Of a DNA stretch of 64,000 bases, positions 1 to 9,646 are shown piece by piece. Within the stretch, counting starts at the first letter, position 1. The number at the start of each line of letters is the position of its first letter. Below the pieces are notes generated by a model that did no database searches, had not been told where the DNA came from, and was given only the letters and a program-made list of their open reading frames with translations. Made by a program: the position numbers and the translations under genes. Source of the stretch: Endomychus coccineus (Eukaryota; Arthropoda; Insecta; Coleoptera; Endomychidae); the NCBI GenBank assembly GCA_958510875.1, contig OY294067.1:138291726-138355725 (forward strand), given 5' to 3'.

Positions 1-2
1 TT

Positions 3-788
3 GGGGGTTCGAGGTCAACGAAGAGATACTTACACCTGCTATCCGATCACTTCACAAGGTATGCGTACATTTTGACGTCAAGTACACAAAATGCAAGTGA
101 TTTCATTAAACTAGTCAAAAACTGTGCAGAAACTAATGACATTGGCATGATACTCTCAGACCAATACCCCGGTATCAATTCTAGAGACTTTAAAAATTTT
201 TTGGATGAAAAGAATATTCCAATCATCTTTACTGCTGTGGACTCGCCCTTCTCAAATGGACTAAATGAGAGGCTAAATCAAACATTAGTCAACAAAATCA
301 GATGCAAAATAAACGAAAATAAAACTAAACTAGCCTGGACAACAATAGCACAAAACTGTGTAAAAAACTATAATGAGACGGAGCACACTGTCACTGGATA
401 TGCTCCAATGTATCTTCTCAACGGCACAGATGTTACCATTTTGCCAAATGAGCTGAAACTTGAGAAGACCGAGTATGATTTGATCCAAGACAGGAAAATA
501 GCCTTGGAAAATACAATCAAATCACATAATTACAACAAGACAATTTATGATAAAAATCGGACACACATAGACTTCAAAGTTGGTGATACCGTCTTTATGG
601 ATAATGGAAACAAAATAAATAGGAAAAAGCTCGACGAATTAAGAATCGGACCTTACAAAATCATTGAGAAAATATCAAATACAATGTACAAGATAAACAC
701 CAACCATAGGAAATCAGAGTCAAATTTTTTCCACACCTCGAAACTAACTCCGGCTCCTGCGCTTGAAGACTATGAGGAGGAAGAGTGA
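3..788 (+). CDS. Ty3/gypsy retrotransposon integrase, C-terminal part (5' end outside window)
   Basis: This is the 3' end of a pol gene. Integrase inserts retrotransposon cDNA into the genome. The frame is open from position 3, so the coding region continues upstream of the window and the first in-window Met/Leu codon is not a real start. The catalytic triad is readable: D in LSDHFTRYAY (codon 45-47), D in LSDQYPG (159-161), and E in SNGLNE (267-269). The last two are 35 residues apart, the D,D35E pattern of retroviral-type integrases. A later RIGPYKI motif (about nt 645-665) matches the GPY/F module of Ty3/gypsy integrases. The stop at 786-788 is followed 23 nt later by a polypurine tract, the usual order at the 3' end of such an element. 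No internal stop is present, so the copy may be fairly young. The N-terminal zinc-binding part and the RT lie outside the window. Confidence 0.88.
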   Translation, partial: GGSRSTKRYLHLLSDHFTRYAYILTSSTQNASDFIKLVKNCAETNDIGMILSDQYPGINSRDFKNFLDEKNIPIIFTAVDSPFSNGLNERLNQTLVNKIRCKINENKTKLAWTTIAQNCVKNYNETEHTVTGYAPMYLLNGTDVTILPNELKLEKTEYDLIQDRKIALENTIKSHNYNKTIYDKNRTHIDFKVGDTVFMDNGNKINRKKLDELRIGPYKIIEKISNTMYKINTNHRKSESNFFHTSKLTPAPALEDYEEEE

Positions 789-811
789 ATGGATATTGTT
801 ATATCTTCTCT

Positions 812-823
812 GGGAGGGGGAGA
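812..823 (+). promoter_or_regulatory. Polypurine tract (plus-strand primer)
   Basis: GGGAGGGGGAGA lies directly before a TGT and just downstream of the integrase stop. This is the position and composition expected for the primer of plus-strand DNA synthesis in an LTR retrotransposon. Confidence 0.7.
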
Positions 824-1065
824 TGTAAAGAAAACTATAATTTTCTTCATTTTAAATATTCCCGCGTATCAAATGTCATCGTGACAGAACGCGGCTTACA
901 CACCATATCTTACCTATTTCATAACCCATAAGCTGGGCTGTCAAATATCGTAAATGAGAAAGCAATTTATTGAAGATTAATATTTGTTCATGGAATAATA
1001 AGCTAATTGTGATTTAGGAATCGACATTGTGATTAAGAACATTAAATGTCGTTTCTTTTCTTACA
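824..1065 (+). repeat. Putative 3' LTR of the Ty3/gypsy element
   Basis: The sequence starts with TGTAAAG immediately after the polypurine tract, and a candidate end (TTACA) lies at 1061-1065, giving TG...CA termini and about 242 bp. Only one LTR is in the window, so the right boundary is inferred and not confirmed by comparison with a 5' LTR. No target duplication can be checked. The nearby (TA)n tract and tRNA array begin shortly after. Confidence 0.45.
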
Positions 1066-1079
1066 GGTAAAGTTTGTTG

Positions 1080-1140
<61 letters not shown>
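1080..1140. repeat. (TA)n microsatellite at the left edge of the tRNA array
   Basis: About 60 bp of uninterrupted TA dinucleotides directly abuts the first satellite unit. A similar tract closes the other end of the array (7947-7975). Such tracts are prone to slippage and breakage, and often mark assembly uncertainty. Confidence 0.95.
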
Positions 1141-1142
<2 letters not shown>

Positions 1143-1280
1143 CAAGTTTAAAGTTTCTTTGCCTAATTGGCCACTATCGTGTATGTAACTTAAGAGATAT
1201 AGAATTAAATTTTCTGAATTATGAAGATAACTTAGATAATTTAACATAGGATTATAAAGATGAATAAACGTAAAAGATTG

Positions 1281-1353
1281 AACCATAGGCGGGATTCGAA
1301 CCCACATTTCTGGATTTCTAGTCCAGGGTGTTTACCAATTACACCACTTCGGT
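1281..1353 (-). tRNA. tRNA-like gene, anticodon AGA, short variable loop (left copy 1)
   Basis: The 73-nt sequence folds as a complete cloverleaf. The acceptor is ACCGAAG/CTATGGT, with one A-A mismatch at pair 5-68 and one G-T pair. The D stem is GTGT/ACAC around AATTGGTAA. The anticodon stem is CTGGA/TCCAG with loop CTAGAAA, so the anticodon is AGA, read as serine (UCU). The variable loop has four nucleotides (AAAT). The T stem is GTGGG/CCCGC with loop TTCGAAT. A box (TGGTGTAATTGG) and B box (GGTTCGAATCC) fit the RNA polymerase III consensus, and TTTT lies six bases past the 3' end (1272-1275). An ATATAAAAAT element precedes the gene by about 15-20 nt. Eukaryotic serine tRNAs have a long variable arm, which is missing here, so anticodon and body class disagree. 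It may be a functional odd tRNA, a pseudogene amplified with its satellite, or only a Pol III transcript source. Confidence 0.75.
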
Positions 1354-1753
1354 CCTGTTAGATTTTTATATTTTTGTAAATATAAACCTCTGAAAGGATA
1401 GTAGATCATTGATGAACACAATGCGATTCGATGCCCTACCATCGATCAACTATTCACGCACATTCATCTGAAGTTCAGTCGTTTTTTGAAGTAAGGATTG
1501 TAGGTTAGTACTGCTATGGTTGGCAGTTACTTGACAGTTCTTATTCAAATGACAGCATCCCGGTTCTTATATATTTCAATAGAACTGACTGAGAATTGTT
1601 CTGGTTAATTATAAACAAGTTTAAAGTTTCTTTGCCTAATTGGCCACTATCGTGTATGTAACTTAAGAGATATAGAATTAAATTTTCTGAATTATGAAGA
1701 TAACTTAGATAATTTAACATAGGATTATAAAGATGAATAAACGTAAAAGATTG

Positions 1754-1826
1754 AACCATAGGCGGGATTCGAACCCACATTTCTGGATTTCTAGTCCAGG
1801 GTGTTTACCAATTACACCACTTCGGT
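1754..1826 (-). tRNA. tRNA-like gene, anticodon AGA (left copy 2)
   Basis: Sequence identical to left copy 1 as far as I can read, displaced by exactly 473 bp. TTTT terminator at 1745-1748. Confidence 0.75.
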
Positions 1827-2226
1827 CCTGTTAGATTTTTATATTTTTGTAAATATAAACCTCTGAAAGGATAGTAGATCATTGATGAACACAATGCGAT
1901 TCGATGCCCTACCATCGATCAACTATTCACGCACATTCATCTGAAGTTCAGTCGTTTTTTGAAGTAAGGATTGTAGGTTAGTACTGCTATGGTTGGCAGT
2001 TACTTGACAGTTCTTATTCAAATGACAGCATCCCGGTTCTTATATATTTCAATAGAACTGACTGAGAATTGTTCTGGTTAATTATAAACAAGTTTAAAGT
2101 TTCTTTGCCTAATTGGCCACTATCGTGTATGTAACTTAAGAGATATAGAATTAAATTTTCTGAATTATGAAGATAACTTAGATAATTTAACATAGGATTA
2201 TAAAGATGAATAAACGTAAAAGATTG

Positions 2227-2299
2227 AACCATAGGCGGGATTCGAACCCACATTTCTGGATTTCTAGTCCAGGGTGTTTACCAATTACACCACTTCGGT
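2227..2299 (-). tRNA. tRNA-like gene, anticodon AGA (left copy 3)
   Basis: Full-length copy with all stems, A and B boxes preserved. TTTT terminator at 2218-2221. Confidence 0.75.
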
Positions 2300-2699
2300 C
2301 CTGTTAGATTTTTATATTTTTGTAAATATAAACCTCTGAAAGGATAGTAGATCATTGATGAACACAATGCGATTCGATGCCCTACCATCGATCAACTATT
2401 CACGCACATTCATCTGAAGTTCAGTCGTTTTTTGAAGTAAGGATTGTAGGTTAGTACTGCTATGGTTGGCAGTTACTTGACAGTTCTTATTCAAATGACA
2501 GCATCCCGGTTCTTATATATTTCAATAGAACTGACTGAGAATTGTTCTGGTTAATTATAAACAAGTTTAAAGTTTCTTTGCCTAATTGGCCACTATCGTG
2601 TATGTAACTTAAGAGATATAGAATTAAATTTTCTGAATTATGAAGATAACTTAGATAATTTAACATAGGATTATAAAGATGAATAAACGTAAAAGATTG

Positions 2700-2772
2700 A
2701 ACCATAGGCGGGATTCGAACCCACATTTCTGGATTTCTAGTCCAGGGTGTTTACCAATTACACCACTTCGGT
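2700..2772 (-). tRNA. tRNA-like gene, anticodon AGA (left copy 4)
   Basis: Full-length copy, same spacing and flanks as its neighbours. TTTT terminator at 2691-2694. Confidence 0.75.
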
Positions 2773-3172
2773 CCTGTTAGATTTTTATATTTTTGTAAAT
2801 ATAAACCTCTGAAAGGATAGTAGATCATTGATGAACACAATGCGATTCGATGCCCTACCATCGATCAACTATTCACGCACATTCATCTGAAGTTCAGTCG
2901 TTTTTTGAAGTAAGGATTGTAGGTTAGTACTGCTATGGTTGGCAGTTACTTGACAGTTCTTATTCAAATGACAGCATCCCGGTTCTTATATATTTCAATA
3001 GAACTGACTGAGAATTGTTCTGGTTAATTATAAACAAGTTTAAAGTTTCTTTGCCTAATTGGCCACTATCGTGTATGTAACTTAAGAGATATAGAATTAA
3101 ATTTTCTGAATTATGAAGATAACTTAGATAATTTAACATAGGATTATAAAGATGAATAAACGTAAAAGATTG

Positions 3173-3245
3173 AACCATAGGCGGGATTCGAACCCACATT
3201 TCTGGATTTCTAGTCCAGGGTGTTTACCAATTACACCACTTCGGT
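3173..3245 (-). tRNA. tRNA-like gene, anticodon AGA (left copy 5)
   Basis: Full-length copy, no base change seen. TTTT terminator at 3164-3167. Confidence 0.75.
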
Positions 3246-3645
3246 CCTGTTAGATTTTTATATTTTTGTAAATATAAACCTCTGAAAGGATAGTAGATCA
3301 TTGATGAACACAATGCGATTCGATGCCCTACCATCGATCAACTATTCACGCACATTCATCTGAAGTTCAGTCGTTTTTTGAAGTAAGGATTGTAGGTTAG
3401 TACTGCTATGGTTGGCAGTTACTTGACAGTTCTTATTCAAATGACAGCATCCCGGTTCTTATATATTTCAATAGAACTGACTGAGAATTGTTCTGGTTAA
3501 TTATAAACAAGTTTAAAGTTTCTTTGCCTAATTGGCCACTATCGTGTATGTAACTTAAGAGATATAGAATTAAATTTTCTGAATTATGAAGATAACTTAG
3601 ATAATTTAACATAGGATTATAAAGATGAATAAACGTAAAAGATTG

Positions 3646-3718
3646 AACCATAGGCGGGATTCGAACCCACATTTCTGGATTTCTAGTCCAGGGTGTTTAC
3701 CAATTACACCACTTCGGT
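3646..3718 (-). tRNA. tRNA-like gene, anticodon AGA (left copy 6)
   Basis: Full-length copy, no base change seen. TTTT terminator at 3637-3640. Confidence 0.75.
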
Positions 3719-4118
3719 CCTGTTAGATTTTTATATTTTTGTAAATATAAACCTCTGAAAGGATAGTAGATCATTGATGAACACAATGCGATTCGATGCC
3801 CTACCATCGATCAACTATTCACGCACATTCATCTGAAGTTCAGTCGTTTTTTGAAGTAAGGATTGTAGGTTAGTACTGCTATGGTTGGCAGTTACTTGAC
3901 AGTTCTTATTCAAATGACAGCATCCCGGTTCTTATATATTTCAATAGAACTGACTGAGAATTGTTCTGGTTAATTATAAACAAGTTTAAAGTTTCTTTGC
4001 CTAATTGGCCACTATCGTGTATGTAACTTAAGAGATATAGAATTAAATTTTCTGAATTATGAAGATAACTTAGATAATTTAACATAGGATTATAAAGATG
4101 AATAAACGTAAAAGATTG

Positions 4119-4191
4119 AACCATAGGCGGGATTCGAACCCACATTTCTGGATTTCTAGTCCAGGGTGTTTACCAATTACACCACTTCGGT
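4119..4191 (-). tRNA. tRNA-like gene, anticodon AGA (left copy 7, nearest the inversion)
   Basis: Last complete minus-strand copy. It faces away from the mirror-image copy at 4943-5015, so transcription from the two arms diverges from the centre. TTTT terminator at 4110-4113. Confidence 0.75.
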
Positions 4192-4511
4192 CCTGTTAGA
4201 TTTTTATATTTTTGTAAATATAAACCTCTGAAAGGATAGTAGATCATTGATGAACACAATGCGATTCGATGCCCTACCATCGATCAACTATTCACGCACA
4301 TTCATCTGAAGTTCAGTCGTTTTTTGAAGTAAGGATTGTAGGTTAGTACTGCTATGGTTGGCAGTTACTTGACAGTTCTTATTCAAATGACAGCATCCCG
4401 GTTCTTATATATTTCAATAGAACTGACTGAGAATTGTTCTGGTTAATTATAAACAAGTTTAAAGTTTCTTTGCCTAATTGGCCACTATCGTGTATGTAAC
4501 TTAAGAGATAT

Positions 4512-4542
4512 AGAAATGTGGGTTCGAATCCCGCCTATGGTT
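4512..4542 (+). pseudogene. Truncated tRNA-like copy at the inversion junction
   Basis: Only the 3' part survives (end of the anticodon stem, variable loop, T arm, acceptor 3' strand). The first four bases, AGAA (4512-4515), are shared by the left-arm sequence (TATAGAA) and the right-arm sequence (CCAGAA), so the orientation switch sits on a 4-bp microhomology. The A box is lost, so this copy should not be a normal Pol III gene. Confidence 0.85.
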
Positions 4543-4942
4543 CAATCTTTTACGTTTATTCATCTTTATAATCCTATGTTAAATTATCTAAGTTATCTTC
4601 ATAATTCAGAAAATTTAATTCTATATCTCTTAAGTTACATACACGATAGTGGCCAATTAGGCAAAGAAACTTTAAACTTGTTTATAATTAACCAGAACAA
4701 TTCTCAGTCAGTTCTATTGAAATATATAAGAACCGGGATGCTGTCATTTGAATAAGAACTGTCAAGTAACTGCCAACCATAGCAGTACTAACCTACAATC
4801 CTTACTTCAAAAAACGACTGAACTTCAGATGAATGTGCGTGAATAGTTGATCGATGGTAGGGCATCGAATCGCATTGTGTTCATCAATGATCTACTATCC
4901 TTTCAGAGGTTTATATTTACAAAAATATAAAAATCTAACAGG

Positions 4943-5015
4943 ACCGAAGTGGTGTAATTGGTAAACACCCTGGACTAGAAATCCAGAAATGTGGGTTCGA
5001 ATCCCGCCTATGGTT
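4943..5015 (+). tRNA. tRNA-like gene, anticodon AGA (right copy 1)
   Basis: First complete plus-strand copy, mirror partner of 4119-4191. T stem 4991-4995/5003-5007; discriminator base T at 5015. A short TTTT terminator follows within ten bases. Confidence 0.75.
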
Positions 5016-5415
5016 CAATCTTTTACGTTTATTCATCTTTATAATCCTATGTTAAATTATCTAAGTTATCTTCATAATTCAGAAAATTTAATTCTATATC
5101 TCTTAAGTTACATACACGATAGTGGCCAATTAGGCAAAGAAACTTTAAACTTGTTTATAATTAACCAGAACAATTCTCAGTCAGTTCTATTGAAATATAT
5201 AAGAACCGGGATGCTGTCATTTGAATAAGAACTGTCAAGTAACTGCCAACCATAGCAGTACTAACCTACAATCCTTACTTCAAAAAACGACTGAACTTCA
5301 GATGAATGTGCGTGAATAGTTGATCGATGGTAGGGCATCGAATCGCATTGTGTTCATCAATGATCTACTATCCTTTCAGAGGTTTATATTTACAAAAATA
5401 TAAAAATCTAACAGG

Positions 5416-5488
5416 ACCGAAGTGGTGTAATTGGTAAACACCCTGGACTAGAAATCCAGAAATGTGGGTTCGAATCCCGCCTATGGTT
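5416..5488 (+). tRNA. tRNA-like gene, anticodon AGA (right copy 2)
   Basis: Full-length copy, 473 bp after right copy 1, unchanged in all stems. Confidence 0.75.
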
Positions 5489-5888
5489 CAATCTTTTACG
5501 TTTATTCATCTTTATAATCCTATGTTAAATTATCTAAGTTATCTTCATAATTCAGAAAATTTAATTCTATATCTCTTAAGTTACATACACGATAGTGGCC
5601 AATTAGGCAAAGAAACTTTAAACTTGTTTATAATTAACCAGAACAATTCTCAGTCAGTTCTATTGAAATATATAAGAACCGGGATGCTGTCATTTGAATA
5701 AGAACTGTCAAGTAACTGCCAACCATAGCAGTACTAACCTACAATCCTTACTTCAAAAAACGACTGAACTTCAGATGAATGTGCGTGAATAGTTGATCGA
5801 TGGTAGGGCATCGAATCGCATTGTGTTCATCAATGATCTACTATCCTTTCAGAGGTTTATATTTACAAAAATATAAAAATCTAACAGG

Positions 5889-5961
5889 ACCGAAGTGGTG
5901 TAATTGGTAAACACCCTGGACTAGAAATCCAGAAATGTGGGTTCGAATCCCGCCTATGGTT
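5889..5961 (+). tRNA. tRNA-like gene, anticodon AGA (right copy 3)
   Basis: Full-length copy with upstream ATATAAAAAT and downstream TTTT retained. Confidence 0.75.
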
Positions 5962-6361
5962 CAATCTTTTACGTTTATTCATCTTTATAATCCTATGTTA
6001 AATTATCTAAGTTATCTTCATAATTCAGAAAATTTAATTCTATATCTCTTAAGTTACATACACGATAGTGGCCAATTAGGCAAAGAAACTTTAAACTTGT
6101 TTATAATTAACCAGAACAATTCTCAGTCAGTTCTATTGAAATATATAAGAACCGGGATGCTGTCATTTGAATAAGAACTGTCAAGTAACTGCCAACCATA
6201 GCAGTACTAACCTACAATCCTTACTTCAAAAAACGACTGAACTTCAGATGAATGTGCGTGAATAGTTGATCGATGGTAGGGCATCGAATCGCATTGTGTT
6301 CATCAATGATCTACTATCCTTTCAGAGGTTTATATTTACAAAAATATAAAAATCTAACAGG

Positions 6362-6434
6362 ACCGAAGTGGTGTAATTGGTAAACACCCTGGACTAGAAA
6401 TCCAGAAATGTGGGTTCGAATCCCGCCTATGGTT
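6362..6434 (+). tRNA. tRNA-like gene, anticodon AGA (right copy 4)
   Basis: Full-length copy, no base change seen. Confidence 0.75.
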
Positions 6435-6834
6435 CAATCTTTTACGTTTATTCATCTTTATAATCCTATGTTAAATTATCTAAGTTATCTTCATAATTCA
6501 GAAAATTTAATTCTATATCTCTTAAGTTACATACACGATAGTGGCCAATTAGGCAAAGAAACTTTAAACTTGTTTATAATTAACCAGAACAATTCTCAGT
6601 CAGTTCTATTGAAATATATAAGAACCGGGATGCTGTCATTTGAATAAGAACTGTCAAGTAACTGCCAACCATAGCAGTACTAACCTACAATCCTTACTTC
6701 AAAAAACGACTGAACTTCAGATGAATGTGCGTGAATAGTTGATCGATGGTAGGGCATCGAATCGCATTGTGTTCATCAATGATCTACTATCCTTTCAGAG
6801 GTTTATATTTACAAAAATATAAAAATCTAACAGG

Positions 6835-6907
6835 ACCGAAGTGGTGTAATTGGTAAACACCCTGGACTAGAAATCCAGAAATGTGGGTTCGAATCCCGCC
6901 TATGGTT
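6835..6907 (+). tRNA. tRNA-like gene, anticodon AGA (right copy 5)
   Basis: Full-length copy, no base change seen. Confidence 0.75.
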
Positions 6908-7307
6908 CAATCTTTTACGTTTATTCATCTTTATAATCCTATGTTAAATTATCTAAGTTATCTTCATAATTCAGAAAATTTAATTCTATATCTCTTAAGT
7001 TACATACACGATAGTGGCCAATTAGGCAAAGAAACTTTAAACTTGTTTATAATTAACCAGAACAATTCTCAGTCAGTTCTATTGAAATATATAAGAACCG
7101 GGATGCTGTCATTTGAATAAGAACTGTCAAGTAACTGCCAACCATAGCAGTACTAACCTACAATCCTTACTTCAAAAAACGACTGAACTTCAGATGAATG
7201 TGCGTGAATAGTTGATCGATGGTAGGGCATCGAATCGCATTGTGTTCATCAATGATCTACTATCCTTTCAGAGGTTTATATTTACAAAAATATAAAAATC
7301 TAACAGG

Positions 7308-7380
7308 ACCGAAGTGGTGTAATTGGTAAACACCCTGGACTAGAAATCCAGAAATGTGGGTTCGAATCCCGCCTATGGTT
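7308..7380 (+). tRNA. tRNA-like gene, anticodon AGA (right copy 6)
   Basis: Full-length copy, no base change seen. Confidence 0.75.
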
Positions 7381-7780
7381 CAATCTTTTACGTTTATTCA
7401 TCTTTATAATCCTATGTTAAATTATCTAAGTTATCTTCATAATTCAGAAAATTTAATTCTATATCTCTTAAGTTACATACACGATAGTGGCCAATTAGGC
7501 AAAGAAACTTTAAACTTGTTTATAATTAACCAGAACAATTCTCAGTCAGTTCTATTGAAATATATAAGAACCGGGATGCTGTCATTTGAATAAGAACTGT
7601 CAAGTAACTGCCAACCATAGCAGTACTAACCTACAATCCTTACTTCAAAAAACGACTGAACTTCAGATGAATGTGCGTGAATAGTTGATCGATGGTAGGG
7701 CATCGAATCGCATTGTGTTCATCAATGATCTACTATCCTTTCAGAGGTTTATATTTACAAAAATATAAAAATCTAACAGG

Positions 7781-7853
7781 ACCGAAGTGGTGTAATTGGT
7801 AAACACCCTGGACTAGAAATCCAGAAATGTGGGTTCGAATCCCGCCTATGGTT
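7781..7853 (+). tRNA. tRNA-like gene, anticodon AGA (right copy 7, last)
   Basis: Last complete copy. The unit downstream of it is cut short by the (TA)n tract about 95 bp later. Confidence 0.75.
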
Positions 7854-7946
7854 CAATCTTTTACGTTTATTCATCTTTATAATCCTATGTTAAATTATCT
7901 AAGTTATCTTCATAATTCAGAAAATTTAATTCTATATCTCTTAAGT

Positions 7947-7975
<29 letters not shown>
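7947..7975. repeat. (TA)n microsatellite at the right edge of the array
   Basis: About 28 bp of TA repeats directly follows TTAAGTTA of the last unit. Confidence 0.95.
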
Positions 7976-7977
<2 letters not shown>

Positions 7978-8109
7978 GTTGATTTTAATAGATGTGAATA
8001 GATTGTTTATCATAGAATAACTAATTCATACAATAATCATAGATATCTATAATTGTACAATCTTAAAATGTCTTGTATTTAATCAAATCCAATCCATTTC
8101 AAATTGTAA

Positions 8110-8300
8110 TTAGCCATACATTACTCTTTCACACACAACCGATCCAATGTTTTCTGCAGTTTTAATTGGATCTTAAAACACAAGTCGGCTGCAGACGTAT
8201 TCCATTAATCGAAATCATTCATTCTTCTCTAAATTACATGGAAACACTTCCACAATTTTGATAAAGACAATAAACATTGTCGAAACGTCAAAAAGAATTT
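8110..8300 (+). repeat. Dispersed repeat family A, copy 1, with hammerhead-like remnant
   Basis: Shares a run of similar sequence (CACACAACCGATCCAATG ... TTTTCTGCAGTTT ... ACATGGAAACAC) with 26620-26830, and in inverse orientation with 18340-18560 and 20190-20510. Its 3' part reads TTGATAA (8258-8264), then a perfect 6-bp hairpin GACAAT/ATTGTC (8266-8281), then GAAAC and GTC. This looks like a decayed hammerhead core (consensus CUGANGA, stem II, GAAA, NUH). C3 and G8 are changed, so activity is not expected. Element class is unknown. Confidence 0.5.
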
Positions 8301-8389
8301 TTATTTCATTTATTTTCAGTATATATACGAACCAATATACCAAGAAAGTATACAGATATTACAAATGGTTCAAGAATATCAATAAAAGA

Positions 8390-8395
<6 letters not shown>

Positions 8396-8422
<27 letters not shown>
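8396..8422. repeat. (TA)n microsatellite
   Basis: TA repeats directly before a diverged piece of the 473-bp unit. With 7947-7975 it brackets about 420 bp of non-satellite sequence. Confidence 0.9.
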
Positions 8423-8519
8423 CTATAAGAACCAGGATGCTGTCATTGAATAAGTATGTCGAGTAATTGCCAACCATATGATACTCTAACCTACAATCCT
8501 TACTTCAAAACGACAAGGC
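8423..8519 (+). repeat. Diverged fragment of the 473-bp satellite unit
   Basis: Matches the unit segment that reads ATAAGAACCGGGATGCTGTC onward (for example 7563-7660), with scattered substitutions and small indels. It lacks the tRNA. The divergence contrasts with the identical internal copies, as expected for an edge unit that escapes homogenisation. Confidence 0.85.
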
Positions 8520-9616
8520 TTTACATGACATTCTCTCAGAATACTTACGCTGACTGCTTTGTAACCCATCGTGCCCATAACTGTCGACACAAGACCGAAG
8601 ATATTCACATCAAGATAAATATCTAGAATTCAGGATTATTTCGTCATATTTAACTGGAGAGAACAATATCAACATTCCGTATGATATGAGTTTTAAAAAT
8701 TATAGCTCACTCTCGTCATCACAATGATAATCACAGTAAGTAATTCTGTCGCTTAAATAAGAGAATGACATAAAGTGTTTGTTTCATGCTTAAATTTATT
8801 GTTTAAAATTGTTATACTCGTATCTCGATCACAGTTACGTTCTTATACAGTATATAGATAGGAGCTGTCCCCCTCATTCTTGCAGGTCAATCAAACATTA
8901 TGGTTTCATATAATTATATTGCTCAATATCGTAAAAGAGAAGAATTGTATCATACAGAATGAATGATGAAAGTAATATTAGATGAGTTCTTTCTGCATTA
9001 AGATCATTTTCAAACAACCATTTTTCGTTCTTGTTAAATTTCTAGCAAATTCAAATGATTCAGAATGTTTTCGAGAAAAATATTTCATTCATTTAAATTA
9101 TTAGAATCTCGTTATTCAATAATTCAATAATAGTCCTACAAACAACTTGAATCATCTACATTGTGTATTTATAGGCTGTGCTCATATAAAGTAGGAATAA
9201 TATTTCGTGTTTCTCCAAATCAGCTCAAATTGTTCATTGAAATCGCTCTGTTGTTCCCTGGTATCTTCTTACTTCACACACAACACAATTCACTGAACAA
9301 GATACAAATTCTACTTTTATAATGTTGAATGATACAGATTTACGGAGTTACTCAGTTAGTGATATGTCTTCTATTGTTGGTATTTATGAATAGTGGAGGT
9401 TTTGAAATATCTTATTCACAATTTGCAGTAGTTGTCACTAGAGGGCTGATATATATGATGATATCAATGAAAATAGTATATTATTCCACAGAAACTTACA
9501 TCAGTTTCATTCGTTATATCCTATATGAAAATATCGATGTATTTGAGCTGATATAATGTCTGATGTATCGATATATGATTAGCGATATATTTATTTAGCA
9601 TGCTATTTTGGATGGC
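8520..9616. other. Intergenic stretch, no gene supported
   Basis: AT-rich sequence without a recognisable gene or element. A 75-codon open frame at 9329-9556 has two hydrophobic stretches but no known motif, and I do not call it. Confidence 0.5.
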
Positions 9617-9646
9617 ATGGCGGAGGGGAAATCTCAAGGTTACCAG
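9617..9646 (+). CDS. Candidate first coding exon with consensus splice donor
   Basis: An ATG in good context (GGCATGGCG) opens a ten-codon frame, MAEGKSQGYQ, ending exactly at CAG followed by GTAAGT (9647-9652), a full-consensus 5' splice site. The local base composition is richer in G than the surroundings. An overlapping ATG at 9612 gives another frame into the same donor. No matching downstream exon was found, so the protein is unknown and the signal could be chance. Confidence 0.25.

Larger units (their letters stand above)
1143..4515 (-). repeat. Left arm of a 473-bp tandem repeat (about 7.1 units, tRNA on minus strand)
   Basis: Identical-looking units recur every 473 bp; for example, the same landmark recurs at 1305, 1778, 2251, 2724, 3197, 3670 and 4143. 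Each unit holds one tRNA-like gene of 73 bp and about 400 bp of AT-rich spacer. I saw no differences between internal units, which points to recent amplification, strong homogenisation, or assembly copying. The arm stops inside a unit at 4515, where orientation flips. The 79-codon open frame in each unit begins in the tRNA T arm and runs into spacer, so I do not call it a gene. Confidence 0.93.
4512..7948 (+). repeat. Right arm of the 473-bp tandem repeat (about 7.3 units, tRNA on plus strand)
   Basis: Same unit as the left arm in the opposite orientation. Mirrored coordinates add to 9134, so 1186-4515 pairs with 4619-7948, leaving a 103-bp single-copy spacer (4516-4618). The arm ends inside a unit at a (TA)n tract, close to the phase at which the left arm ends, although the right end is about 43 bp shorter. 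Confidence 0.93.

Noticed and set aside
4516..7593. Repeated 79-codon open frames (starting MWVRIPP) in every satellite unit
   Set aside because: They begin inside the tRNA T arm and continue into AT-rich spacer. Their conservation is that of the DNA repeat, with no sign of protein constraint.
1143..7948. CRISPR-like array
   Set aside because: The repeat period is 473 bp with identical spacers and tRNA content; there are no short repeats with variable spacers and the genome is eukaryotic.
9329..9556. 75-codon frame with two hydrophobic segments, possible receptor fragment
   Set aside because: No receptor motif, no splice sites at its ends, AT-rich composition; not supportable.
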